This document shows positions 18,774-27,823 of a DNA stretch of 64,000 bases, piece by piece (positions within the stretch are counted from its first letter, which is position 1; every line of letters starts with the position of its first letter). Under the pieces are notes generated by a model, which was given only the letters and a program-made list of their open reading frames with translations, searched no databases and was not told where the DNA came from. The stretch is taken from assembly GCA_964636495.1 (NCBI GenBank), contig CAZWSL010000005.1, positions 1 to 64,000 of the forward strand, written 5' to 3'. Origin of the DNA: Desulfobacula sp964636495. Lineage in GTDB: Bacteria; Desulfobacterota; Desulfobacteria; Desulfobacterales; Desulfobacteraceae. The translations under genes and the position numbers were made by a program.

Positions 18774-19751
18774 ATGACAGATCAATTGCTTTATCTAAAC
18801 CGTAAAGATGTTTCAGATACGGGACTCTCCATGACAGACATTATTGATGCAGTGGAAAAAGGATTTGAAGAGATGGGAAACAATAATGTTGAAATGCCGC
18901 CCAAACCCGGCATCCATCCTGGAAATGATGATAATTTCATCCATGCAATGCCGGCTTATATACCTTCCATGAACTCTGCAGGGATGAAATGGGTAAGCGG
19001 ATATCCCGGCAATCCGGAAAAAGGGCTGCCCTATATTAACGGCCTTCTTATCTATAATGATGTCGGAACCGGCATTCCTCTGGCAGTAATGGACTGTACC
19101 TGGATAACTGCCATGAGAACTGCAGCGGCATCGGCAGTATCTGCAAAATACCTTGCCCGGAAAGAGTCTTCCACTCTGGGGATACTGGCCTGCGGAGTTC
19201 AGGGCCATACCCATCTGAGTGCCATGAGTGTTCTCTTTAATCTGGAAAAAGTATTGCTTTTTGATACGGTAGCAGAACAAGCCGAATCACTTGCTGAATA
19301 CGGGAAAAAAGAGTTCAACCTTGATGTTGATATTGTTAAGGATCCTAAAATGGCAGTCACTGGATGTGATATTGTGGTAACATCCGGTCCTATCTTACAA
19401 CAGCCCCATGAAACAATCAAAAAAGGCTGGGTTGAACAGGGGACATTTGTGTCATGTGTTGATTTTGACTCCTACTTTTCAAGAAACGCCCTGGCAGAAG
19501 CGGATAAATGGACAACTGACAATCTTGATCAATACAATCACTATAAAAATGATGTTGGATTTTTTAAAGCGTGTCCCGATATTTATGCAGAGCTGGGTGA
19601 ACTTGTCACAGGAAAAAAAGCAGGCAGACAGAACGATCAGGAGATTACCTTTGCAGCCAACCTCGGGCTTGCCATGGAAGATATGGCAGTCTGTCCGCTG
19701 ATTTACAATCTGGCTAAAGAGAAAAATATCGGCACCTGGCTGTCTCTCTGA
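18774..19751 (+). CDS. Ornithine cyclodeaminase/mu-crystallin family protein
   Basis: This 325-residue NAD(P)-binding enzyme has the family's start pattern (LNRKDVSDTGLSMTDIIDAVEKGF), a substrate loop with MKWVSGYPGNPEKGLP, the TAMRTAAASAVSAKYLAR helix and a Rossmann segment LGILACGVQGHTHLSA. Ornithine cyclodeaminase makes proline from ornithine with ammonia release. Relatives are ketimine reductases or amino-acid dehydrogenases, so the exact reaction is open. AAGGAAAC precedes the ATG. The sigma-54 activator follows 66 bases later. Confidence 0.88.
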   Translation: MTDQLLYLNRKDVSDTGLSMTDIIDAVEKGFEEMGNNNVEMPPKPGIHPGNDDNFIHAMPAYIPSMNSAGMKWVSGYPGNPEKGLPYINGLLIYNDVGTGIPLAVMDCTWITAMRTAAASAVSAKYLARKESSTLGILACGVQGHTHLSAMSVLFNLEKVLLFDTVAEQAESLAEYGKKEFNLDVDIVKDPKMAVTGCDIVVTSGPILQQPHETIKKGWVEQGTFVSCVDFDSYFSRNALAEADKWTTDNLDQYNHYKNDVGFFKACPDIYAELGELVTGKKAGRQNDQEITFAANLGLAMEDMAVCPLIYNLAKEKNIGTWLSL

Positions 19752-19817
19752 CCGCTTTGCTGACCACCCATTCAGCTCTTATTGACTTGGGAAAAAAATG
19801 TTGTTACACCAGTTGTC

Positions 19818-21344
19818 ATGAACAGTAAAAAAAAGAGTATCCAGCAGTTTTTTCCCAACCTGGATCTGAAGCGGTTTTCAATACTGCCGGTTCTGGAAAA
19901 TTTCTTCGGCGGCATTATTGTAACGGATCAATATGGCCGGGTACTCTTTGTAAATGATGAACAGGCCCGTATTGACGATATGTCTGCAGCAGATCTTCTT
20001 GGAAGAAAAGTCACTCAGATCTATCACGTCGATGATGGGATGAGCCCTACCATGAAATGTATTCACAAAGGCAGTCCTGTTAAAGGATTTGCCTGTTTTT
20101 ATCGTACCTGTACGGGAAAAATGGTGAATTCCATCCATAATGTATTCCCGCTGTTTGAAGGCAGTCATCTCATTGGCACGATCTGTTTTATCCAGGATTT
20201 CTCTATTATTGAACAACAGTTTGATGCTGTCTTCAAGCCTGAAAAAAGGATCGATCTTCAGAAAAACCTTAAGCGGACGCCATTAAAACCGGTGCAGCAG
20301 AAATCAAATGGCACCAGATTTCAGTTTGAGGATATTATAGGAGAATCCAGAGAATTAATAGAGTCGGTTGATATTGCCAAACTTGCTGCCAGATCCATCT
20401 CTCCTATATTGATATTTGGTGAAACAGGGACGGGTAAAGAGCTGATAGCCCAGTCTGTACATAATAACAGCCCGAGAAATCAAAAAAAATATATGGCTAT
20501 CAATTGTGCTGCTATACCTGAAAGCCTGCTGGAAGGTATTCTGTTCGGAACGGCAAAGGGTGCTTTTACAGGCGCTGTCAATAAAGAGGGTCTTTTTGAA
20601 AAAGCCAACGGCGGCACCCTTTTTTTAGATGAAATAAACTGCATGAGTGAAGGTCTCCAGGCAAAACTGCTTCGATTTTTACAGGAGAGAAAAGTAAGAC
20701 GGGTAGGATCATGCAATGAGATCGATATTGATCTGAAAATTATCAGCTCAATGAACCAGCATCCCCAGATTGCTGTTTCAGACGGCAGTCTGAGACCTGA
20801 TCTCTTTTATCGGCTGGCAGTTGTATTTATCCAGATTCCTCCCTTAAGAGACCGGCTGGATGACCTATCTTTACTGGTTCCCCACTTTATCCATAAAATA
20901 AATAAAGTAATGGACAAACAGGTAAAACAGGTTTCAGACAGTGTGATGGCTTTGTTCAAGACACATCACTGGCCGGGAAATGTCAGGGAGCTCGAGCATG
21001 TACTTGAAGGTGCAATGAATCTGGTGGAAAATGAAGGCCATATACAATCCATACACCTGAAATCCCATATGGCCTTTTTTAAAACCCGACACTCATCTGA
21101 CACGTATAAAGAGGTTTTTGGCAATAATTCTGAAGGGGCTGTATTAAGCAGACAGGAAGCAAGAATGTCGCTTCCTGAGAACAGCCGACAGAATGAAATC
21201 CAGTTAATTAAAAACGCTCTGAAAAAGACAGCAGGCCAACAGTCAACTGCATCCCGCATCCTTGGAATCTCTCCACAGCTTTTAAACTATAAAATGAAAA
21301 AATACCGGATGAATATAAAAGATTTTCAGATCAACTATCCATAA
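19818..21344 (+). CDS. Sigma-54-dependent transcriptional activator with PAS sensor (RocR-like)
   Basis: This protein of about 508 residues starts at the ATG at 19818; an in-frame TTG at 19782 is an alternative, and neither has a good ribosome site. A PAS domain (about residues 20-130) precedes the AAA+ domain with Walker A GETGTGKE (about 201-208), the sigma-54-contacting GAFTGA loop (about 248-253) and the LFLDEI Walker B. A Fis-type helix-turn-helix ends the protein (STASRILGISPQLLNYKMKK). The order resembles RocR-type activators of arginine catabolism. It probably activates the four -24/-12 elements nearby. Confidence 0.92.
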   Translation: MNSKKKSIQQFFPNLDLKRFSILPVLENFFGGIIVTDQYGRVLFVNDEQARIDDMSAADLLGRKVTQIYHVDDGMSPTMKCIHKGSPVKGFACFYRTCTGKMVNSIHNVFPLFEGSHLIGTICFIQDFSIIEQQFDAVFKPEKRIDLQKNLKRTPLKPVQQKSNGTRFQFEDIIGESRELIESVDIAKLAARSISPILIFGETGTGKELIAQSVHNNSPRNQKKYMAINCAAIPESLLEGILFGTAKGAFTGAVNKEGLFEKANGGTLFLDEINCMSEGLQAKLLRFLQERKVRRVGSCNEIDIDLKIISSMNQHPQIAVSDGSLRPDLFYRLAVVFIQIPPLRDRLDDLSLLVPHFIHKINKVMDKQVKQVSDSVMALFKTHHWPGNVRELEHVLEGAMNLVENEGHIQSIHLKSHMAFFKTRHSSDTYKEVFGNNSEGAVLSRQEARMSLPENSRQNEIQLIKNALKKTAGQQSTASRILGISPQLLNYKMKKYRMNIKDFQINYP

Positions 21345-21356
21345 TACTGCCCGTAT

Positions 21357-22793
21357 TTAACACCAGGATGCCTGCATCCTGTCCAGCTCTTTTTTAACAT
21401 CTTCCGGCAGTGGTTTCGGCCGATGTTTCATTTTTTCAATGGTCAGTTCCTGAAGACGCTGCTCAAAGCGTTTTTTCCCTCTTTTTTCCCATGTATCATA
21501 AATAGTGCGGTCAAAAAGCTCAGAGTATCGAATATCTTTAAAATGAGCCATGGTATGTGTCTCCTGAACATAATTACCAGCAGGCCCCACACTGTTTATC
21601 AGATCCAGTGCAAGATGTTCATCAGTGACAGGTATACCACGCATGAAGTGTTCCACTGCATCAACTATTTCATTGACAAGCACCATATATTCAGGAGAGG
21701 CTAAAGATCCATGATCCATCCAGCTGCCGCAATCATGCACCAGGCCTGATCCAATGGTTGCAGCAGTCAGGCACTGAAACGCTGCTTCTGCACCTGCCTG
21801 GGCATCACAGAATTTAGCATCTGTTGCACCGGCCGTACCAAAAAATGGAAGCTGATAATGCTGGGCCATCTGGGCCAGAGCCCCTGTCATTAAGGACATT
21901 TCACACGCTCCATAAGAGAATACTGTTGTTCTCATATCCATGACCGTAGTAAACGCACCTGCAATAAATGGAGCACCCGGATTTGCCAATTGATGAAACA
22001 CCAGACCACTCAATGTCTCTGCATTTCCCTGTACCACCGCACCGGCCAGCGTTACAGGTGCTGTACCACCTGTCTGGGGAGCCGGAGAGTTGATGAGCGG
22101 AATATTGTTCTCAGCGCAGTAGATTATTTTATCCACAGCGGGTTCATAATAAGCCAGTGGAGAAATAGGCTCTGAATAATGAAGCAGAAAAGGCGCTTTT
22201 TCAAAATTTTCGCGTCCGCCGCAGAGCAGCAGAGCCATTTCAAAAATATCCTGGCTGTTAGCCCGGTCCTTGCTGCAGAAAGCAACCGGTTTTTCACAAT
22301 ACTCCATGGCATACCGTGCAATAACCCTGTCAGCAATATCCGGCGGAACATCATCAGCCATTCCAATGAACATGCTCCAGTGCAGGTGGGGCAGCGCATC
22401 ACACAAGGCAGCGGTCACTTTTACATTATCACTGACAAACCGGCTCCGCACATGGGTTTCGGGATCCATATAATCCACACAGTCAAGACTGGGTCCAAAA
22501 TAGGTCTTATCCCTCTCCAGAGCAATCGTACGTTTTCCAGTACGAGTTCCGAGGACCACCCGGTGAGGTACTTTTCTAAGTGCATCCTCTACCATCCAGG
22601 ATGGCATTCGCACGCGGTTACCATCAACTCTTGCCCCATGACCGGAAAGCAGTTCAAGAGCCTTTTCATGCGGAATATCCACCCCTGTCCGTTCCAGAAC
22701 ATCCAGTGTGGCACAATGAATCTGATCAATCTGATCCGGATTGATTACCTGAAGCCGCGGTTTAAAATAGAGTTCATCTGTTTTCATACTCAT
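21357..22793 (-). CDS. MttB-superfamily corrinoid methyltransferase lacking pyrrolysine
   Basis: This protein of about 478 residues starts at the ATG at 22793, preceded by AAAGGAG. It has MttB-family features such as ERTGVDIPHEKALELL near the N-terminus, GPSLDCVDYMDP, and GAGAEAAFQ near the active region. The frame runs without an in-frame amber codon, so it belongs to the non-pyrrolysine group. Characterised members of that group demethylate glycine betaine, proline betaine or carnitine, transferring methyl to a corrinoid protein. No corrinoid protein gene is in the window. The substrate is unknown. Confidence 0.9.
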   Translation of the reverse strand: MSMKTDELYFKPRLQVINPDQIDQIHCATLDVLERTGVDIPHEKALELLSGHGARVDGNRVRMPSWMVEDALRKVPHRVVLGTRTGKRTIALERDKTYFGPSLDCVDYMDPETHVRSRFVSDNVKVTAALCDALPHLHWSMFIGMADDVPPDIADRVIARYAMEYCEKPVAFCSKDRANSQDIFEMALLLCGGRENFEKAPFLLHYSEPISPLAYYEPAVDKIIYCAENNIPLINSPAPQTGGTAPVTLAGAVVQGNAETLSGLVFHQLANPGAPFIAGAFTTVMDMRTTVFSYGACEMSLMTGALAQMAQHYQLPFFGTAGATDAKFCDAQAGAEAAFQCLTAATIGSGLVHDCGSWMDHGSLASPEYMVLVNEIVDAVEHFMRGIPVTDEHLALDLINSVGPAGNYVQETHTMAHFKDIRYSELFDRTIYDTWEKRGKKRFEQRLQELTIEKMKHRPKPLPEDVKKELDRMQASWC

Positions 22794-22911
22794 AATCAAT
22801 TCTCCTTTAGCCGTCATTTATATATCTATCTTTATAACTGCATATTTTTATCAGCAGTTTACAGGTCAAAAACAATTCAATAGATCAAACGTATATGACC
22901 ATTGTTAAAAA

Positions 22912-22927
22912 TGCAATAGATGTACCA
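22912..22927 (-). promoter_or_regulatory. Sigma-54 -24/-12 element facing the MttB-like gene
   Basis: The minus strand reads TGGTACATCTATTGCA, nearly the consensus TGGCAC-N5-TTGCA with GG-N10-GC spacing. It lies about 120 bases before the methyltransferase start. It is the best match of the four sigma-54 elements in the region. Confidence 0.72.
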
Positions 22928-23022
22928 CTGGATACTTTTATACAATTTAAATCGTATTGGAAATACCCGGATGATGTGAGAAAGCTTGACAAACAAATGA
23001 AACAGCTTGACAAAACGTGTTC

Positions 23023-23038
23023 AGGCATCTTATTAGCA
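23023..23038 (+). promoter_or_regulatory. Sigma-54 -24/-12 element facing the MFS gene
   Basis: AGGCATCTTATTAGCA has GG-N10-GC spacing and lies about 120 bases before the MFS start. It is divergent from the element at 22912-22927 within the 363-base intergenic region 22794-23156, in which I find no credible gene. Confidence 0.55.
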
Positions 23039-23156
23039 TTCATTGATGGAGAGTGCCATAATCGTTATCCGGTATTAACAATAAAAATGCACCGGCAGTG
23101 ATAAAACAACATGTTAACAACTTGTTTTTTTCATATATAAAAAAGAGGAGACCAGA

Positions 23157-24398
23157 TTGAACATAGTTTCACTGCGGCATAAGCTCCTCTCTTTTCCCAA
23201 TCTTATCCTGCTGCTGACATGGATGCTTTATGCACTCTACTATACCTGCCGCTTCAACTACTCACCTGTTATCCCCCTTATTAAAACAGACCTGGATATT
23301 TCAAATACCCATACCGGATGGATAATGTCCAGCTTCTTTATCAGCTACACTCTTTTCCAGATTCCCTCCGGGATACTCGGAGACCGGTTTGGCCCCCGCC
23401 GGATACTTACACTGGGTGGAATCATAACCATTGCCGGAAATCTCATCATCAGCCAGGGAACGACTCTGACAGCTTTACTGGCCGGACAGATGATTAACGG
23501 GCTGGGACAATCTCTGGGCTGGAATTCAGGCGTGAAGATGATCGTCACCTGGTTTCCCCGTAAAAACCGGGCAACTGCTCTTGGACTGTTTATCACCTGC
23601 GTGACCATTGGAAGCAGCTTTGGATTCCGCCTGTCAGGTTTTTTAGGTACCCACTGGGGATGGCAGAGTGCTTTTATGATTCCCCCTGTCATGCTGGGAT
23701 TGATTTTATTGATTTTCTGGTTTACTGCAAGGGACACACCGAAAGAAAAAGGATTTCAGGATTTTAATGATGAAATCTATATTGAGAGTTTAGTTAAAGA
23801 TGATCTGCGTTCAAGAGCTGCATTGATCGCAGGCAATCGATCCTTCTGGCTCATAGGTGTGATCTATTTTCTTTTTGTTTATGCACAGTTTGGCTGCCTG
23901 GTGTGGATTCCATCTTTTGTTGTCACCACATGGCATATAGATGTTGACCATGCCAGCTTGATTTCATCTCTGATTCTTCTTCCCGGTGTACTTGCAGCTC
24001 CATTGAGCGGATATATATCTGACAGATATTTCAATGGACGCCGTAAAGAGCTGACAATTATCAGCCTGGGAACACTATCCCTCTCATGCTTAGCCCTTGC
24101 ATCCGGTATCGGCATGCACATGGGATTTATTATTCTGGCTGTTGTGGGACTCATGATCATCATGCCGGATATTATGCTGGCATCATTTCCTTCAGATTTT
24201 TTTTCACGCAAACTTGCTGCCACTGCCATGGGTTTTCTAGCCACTTTCACCAGCACCAGTGGAATTATTTCCACTTCCATATCCGGCAAACTGGCAGATA
24301 TGACAAACTCCTTTAGTATCAGTTTTATCTGTTTTGGTCTGGCAGCCGGCACCGGAGCCATGCTGGCATGGTTTATAAAAGAGAACAGACAGGCGTGA
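23157..24398 (+). CDS. Major facilitator superfamily transporter
   Basis: This 413-residue protein has about twelve membrane segments and the MFS loop motif between helices 2 and 3 (GILGDRFGPRRIL). The second half repeats it as GYISDRYFNGRRKEL. The start is a TTG at 23157, six bases after a strong GAGGAG; no ATG start is near. It probably moves the substrate or a product of the surrounding amino-acid/betaine catabolic genes across the inner membrane. The substrate cannot be told from sequence. Confidence 0.9.
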   Translation: MNIVSLRHKLLSFPNLILLLTWMLYALYYTCRFNYSPVIPLIKTDLDISNTHTGWIMSSFFISYTLFQIPSGILGDRFGPRRILTLGGIITIAGNLIISQGTTLTALLAGQMINGLGQSLGWNSGVKMIVTWFPRKNRATALGLFITCVTIGSSFGFRLSGFLGTHWGWQSAFMIPPVMLGLILLIFWFTARDTPKEKGFQDFNDEIYIESLVKDDLRSRAALIAGNRSFWLIGVIYFLFVYAQFGCLVWIPSFVVTTWHIDVDHASLISSLILLPGVLAAPLSGYISDRYFNGRRKELTIISLGTLSLSCLALASGIGMHMGFIILAVVGLMIIMPDIMLASFPSDFFSRKLAATAMGFLATFTSTSGIISTSISGKLADMTNSFSISFICFGLAAGTGAMLAWFIKENRQA

Positions 24399-24428
24399 TC
24401 TGCTCAAACTGTGTCATATCTCCTTAAT

Positions 24429-25424
24429 TCATAAAACCGTTTCTGCCCGGTTTTCCTTTTCAAGAGCTGCATACAGCCTGTCCCGTTTTGAAAAAATCTC
24501 AGCCGTCATACAGCGGGCACTCCCCCCGCCAACTGACTCTATTGTTGTCAGATCAAAACTTAAAATTTTCCCATATTGTCCCAGTTTTTTTTTCTGTTGA
24601 GCAGTAAAACCTTTTTCTGCATTTTTGGACATGATGATAAAAGAGTCATTGTGTTGATTTCTAACTTCAAGTATGTTTCCGCAAAAATGATTTTCCATCT
24701 GTTTCATACTGATTTCCATGACTTCAAAAGACTTTTTTAATGTTGATAATACCTGAGTCCGCTGTTTTTTCCCGGTAATACATTCAAGACAGATGACTGC
24801 ATATTTTTCTCCCAGACTCATCATTACATTTGTATGGTAAATGGGTTTACCAGAAGAACTCCTGGTATGAAAAAGAATTCCTTCACTATAAAATCGCAAC
24901 CGTATGAAATTATCAAACTGATAAGGATTGCATCGTTCAGACTGTGCTGCATAAACAACCTCATCCACATGATCAATGACAAGAGAACCTGTTCCTTCAA
25001 GAAAATTTTCATGTTCATCCAGACGGCCTACATTGATACAGTTTCTTATTGTATATCCATTATAGTTAAGTAGTTTTTCCACCTCCAGGAGCCTTCTTTC
25101 GGCTTTCCTGTTTTTTGCCATCATGGGATAGGTCAAAATCGTGCCGTCATGCTCTGTTGAAAACCAGTTATTTGGAAAAATAGCATCCGGAGTTACAACA
25201 TCCCGGCTGATAGGTGGTTCAAGGACAAGTACGACAATTCCCACCTCTCTGAGGCCGTCAACCATATCCTGGAACTCAAGTTCTGCATTTTTTTTTATGC
25301 TTTCCCGATTCTGATCAATTTTTTTTTGGAATTCGTTATCCATACCGGTCTCTTCATTATAACCAAAATCCCTGGGCCTCACCATGAGGACAGTGTCAGC
25401 TGTCCGGGTTATTTTAATCTCCAT
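24429..25424 (-). CDS. ctlX: Citrulline utilisation hydrolase CtlX (arginine deiminase superfamily)
   Basis: This 331-residue guanidino-group-modifying enzyme carries CtlX hallmarks: PDAIFPNNWFSTEHDG near residue 80, LEGTGSLVID, YHTNVMMSLG with the catalytic His, and GGGSARCM with the catalytic Cys at about position 305. Family members hydrolyse citrulline or related ureido/guanidino amino acids, giving ornithine, which would feed the nearby cyclodeaminase. A strong AGGAGGTG lies before the ATG. It is transcribed alone, divergent from the DMT exporter. Confidence 0.88.
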   Translation of the reverse strand: MEIKITRTADTVLMVRPRDFGYNEETGMDNEFQKKIDQNRESIKKNAELEFQDMVDGLREVGIVVLVLEPPISRDVVTPDAIFPNNWFSTEHDGTILTYPMMAKNRKAERRLLEVEKLLNYNGYTIRNCINVGRLDEHENFLEGTGSLVIDHVDEVVYAAQSERCNPYQFDNFIRLRFYSEGILFHTRSSSGKPIYHTNVMMSLGEKYAVICLECITGKKQRTQVLSTLKKSFEVMEISMKQMENHFCGNILEVRNQHNDSFIIMSKNAEKGFTAQQKKKLGQYGKILSFDLTTIESVGGGSARCMTAEIFSKRDRLYAALEKENRAETVL

Positions 25425-25672
25425 ATGTCACCTCCTGAAATCTACTAATCAAAACAGATGACTAATAAAAGAGAGTTGTTAAAATGTCAATTATAATCAG
25501 AAAAAATACGCAATTATTTATACGGTCTCTCCCTATCACAGATAAATGGCTCTAATTTTCAATCCAGCAGCAACCCGTCGCATCCTTTCCTTTCTTGTCA
25601 AACTGCAGGATTTTGAGTATATAACCCGCAGAAGAACTGCAATGATATGATTGTCATTCCAATTATAGAAGA

Positions 25673-26608
25673 GTGGTACTGAATTTGAATACCCATAGAC
25701 ACCCCATGATTAGTGCAACACTCTGGATGACCGGTACCCTTTTTTCATTTATGGGTATGGCCATCGCTGGCAGAGAACTCTCTTCAGATCTTGATACTTT
25801 CCAGATCTTATTCTACCGAAGTTTAACAGGCCTGTTTATCATATGTATCATTCTTTTTAACAAAGGGTGGTATCTGATAAAAACCCGCAATATCTCATTG
25901 AATATCTTACGTAATATCACCCATTTCTGGGGTCAGTTTGGATGGTTTTACGGAATTGCCTATATCCCGCTTGCCGAGGTTTTTGCTATTGAGTTTACGC
26001 TCCCCATATGGACAGCACTCTTTGCTGCAGTTATTTTAAAAGAGAGATTAACCCTGCCCAGGATTACCGCAGTTGCATTTGGAATCGCGGGTATGCTCAT
26101 AATGCTCAGACCAGGCCAGGAGATTGCAAACCCTGTATCTTTAATTGTTCTGGCAGGTGCTGTATGCTATGGGATGTCACACACCCTTACAAGGAAAATT
26201 GCACTGTCTGACAAACCTGTGACAATTCTTTTTTATATGACTCTGATTCAGCTCCCGTTAGGTTTTTTCCTCTCTTATAACAACTGGGTCTATATATATC
26301 CCTCCATGGTGCCCTGGTTGATAACAGTCGGAGTAACTGCATTGACAGGACACTATTGCATGGCCAGAGCATTGGCAATAGCGCAGGCAACTGTTGTTGT
26401 CCCTTTAGATTTTTTAAGGCTGCCAATGATAGCTGTAATTGGCTTTCTTTTATATAACGAGGCTGTTGATCTTTTTGTGCTGCTTGGCGCCGTTATCATG
26501 TTTTCAGGTAATTTTATCAATATTTACACAGAACAGAAAAAGTCATCTTTTTTACATCATAAAACTCCACAGTATACCGGCACAGATAGCAGATCCTATG
26601 ACGCCTGA
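25673..26608 (+). CDS. DMT-family (EamA) transporter
   Basis: This protein of about 311 residues has ten membrane helices in two EamA repeats (for example the ILRNITHFWGQFGWFYGIAYI and ITVGVTALTGHYCMARALA regions). Such proteins often export amino acids or metabolites. The start is uncertain: GTG at 25673, TTG at 25685 or ATG at 25706 are all possible. Its 3' end overlaps the convergent oadB gene by 57 bases, which is unusual, and the last ~30 residues are hydrophilic. Confidence 0.85.
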   Translation: MVLNLNTHRHPMISATLWMTGTLFSFMGMAIAGRELSSDLDTFQILFYRSLTGLFIICIILFNKGWYLIKTRNISLNILRNITHFWGQFGWFYGIAYIPLAEVFAIEFTLPIWTALFAAVILKERLTLPRITAVAFGIAGMLIMLRPGQEIANPVSLIVLAGAVCYGMSHTLTRKIALSDKPVTILFYMTLIQLPLGFFLSYNNWVYIYPSMVPWLITVGVTALTGHYCMARALAIAQATVVVPLDFLRLPMIAVIGFLLYNEAVDLFVLLGAVIMFSGNFINIYTEQKKSSFLHHKTPQYTGTDSRSYDA

Positions 26609-27676
26609 AGAGTTGCAGGCCATGGCATGCATGAGCAAAAAATTAGTCGGGTCTTCCTTCAGGCCCACCAGGTGAACTTCACGTGCTGAACCGGGAACTG
26701 CTGAAACACCGGCTGCCCCAAGCAGTGGATTGATCTTTTCCTTCATAAAGAGATTCATGATCTTGGCAAAGATGACTCCAGATGCGGTGGCAATGCTGAA
26801 TGCAACTGCGCCCAGCAGAAAAATACCGACTGACTTGGGGGTGAGAAAGACATCACCCTGGGTTGATGCCCCGACAGTCAGGCCCAGAAAGATTGTTGCC
26901 GTATCAATGACTGCTGTGCGGGCAGTATTGGCCAGACGGTCAACCACACCTGACTCTTTCATAATATTACCGAAAAAAAAGGGTCCCAGCAGCGGAATGG
27001 ACGCAGGAGCCAGAAAACAGCAGAGGAACAGGCCGATCACTGGAAAAATCATCAGCTCTTTTTTGGATACCGAACGGGGTTCGGGCATGTGGATAATCCG
27101 CTCCTGTCGGGTCGTCAACAGCCGCATGATCGGCGGTTGAATAATAGGAATCAGTGCCATATAGGAGTAGGCTGCGATGGCGATTGGGCCGATCAGGTGA
27201 GGCGCCAGCTTGGCAGTTAAAAAGATTGAAGTGGGACCGTCAGCTCCGCCAATAATAGCGATTGAAGCCGCCTCTTCCGGCATAAAACCTAAAGCCAGGG
27301 CACTCAATAGAGTCGCCCAGATTCCGGTCTGGGCAGCAGCCCCCAAAAGCATGAGTTTTGGCCTTGCCAGGAGTGAGGAAAAATCTGTCATAGCCCCGAG
27401 CCCGAGAAAAACAATAGATGGATAGACGCCTGTGGTAACCCCGAAGTAGAGATAGTGCAGGACACTGTTGGACTCATAAATCCCCAGCCCGAATCCTTTG
27501 AAGAATGGAATATTCCCGATCAGAACCCCAAAACCAATAGGCAGGAGCAGGAGGGGCTCGTACTGTTTGGCAATAGCCAGGTAAACAAATAAAGAGCCGA
27601 TAACCAGCATCACAAAATTTCGATAATCTACGAGATAAAATCCGGTATTTGATAAAAATTGGAGAAGCAGTTCCAT
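26552..27676 (-). CDS. oadB: Sodium-pumping decarboxylase beta subunit
   Basis: This 374-residue integral membrane protein matches the beta subunit of oxaloacetate/methylmalonyl-CoA decarboxylase pumps, including GFGVLIGNIPF, MLLGAAAQTGIW and the ion-channel stretch SIAIIGGADGPTSIFLTAKLA with its conserved Asp. It couples decarboxylation of carboxybiotin to sodium export. AAGGAA precedes the ATG. The gamma-like subunit lies upstream on the same strand, but no biotin-carrying alpha subunit is present in the window. Confidence 0.95.
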   Translation of the reverse strand: MELLLQFLSNTGFYLVDYRNFVMLVIGSLFVYLAIAKQYEPLLLLPIGFGVLIGNIPFFKGFGLGIYESNSVLHYLYFGVTTGVYPSIVFLGLGAMTDFSSLLARPKLMLLGAAAQTGIWATLLSALALGFMPEEAASIAIIGGADGPTSIFLTAKLAPHLIGPIAIAAYSYMALIPIIQPPIMRLLTTRQERIIHMPEPRSVSKKELMIFPVIGLFLCCFLAPASIPLLGPFFFGNIMKESGVVDRLANTARTAVIDTATIFLGLTVGASTQGDVFLTPKSVGIFLLGAVAFSIATASGVIFAKIMNLFMKEKINPLLGAAGVSAVPGSAREVHLVGLKEDPTNFLLMHAMACNSSGVIGSAICAGILWSFMM

Positions 27677-27823
27677 TCTTCTTTTCCTTATTATTGGGTG
27701 TGTTTCACCTTAAGAGCAATTAACAACTGTTAACCTCAATTATACAGGAGCTGACAGTTTTCATGTTTGCTTGTCGTGGTTTGGGGTATCGTGTGTGGAT
27801 CATTATGGTTCAGTTGTGAGAGT

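Noticed and set aside
21357..22793. Possible pyrrolysine methyltransferase (true MttB)
   Set aside because: The reading frame has no in-frame amber codon and no pyrrolysine genes are in the window.
22895..23101. 68-codon frame between the MttB-like and MFS genes
   Set aside because: It contains both sigma-54 type elements, has no ribosome site and no recognisable domain, so the region is better read as a divergent promoter region.
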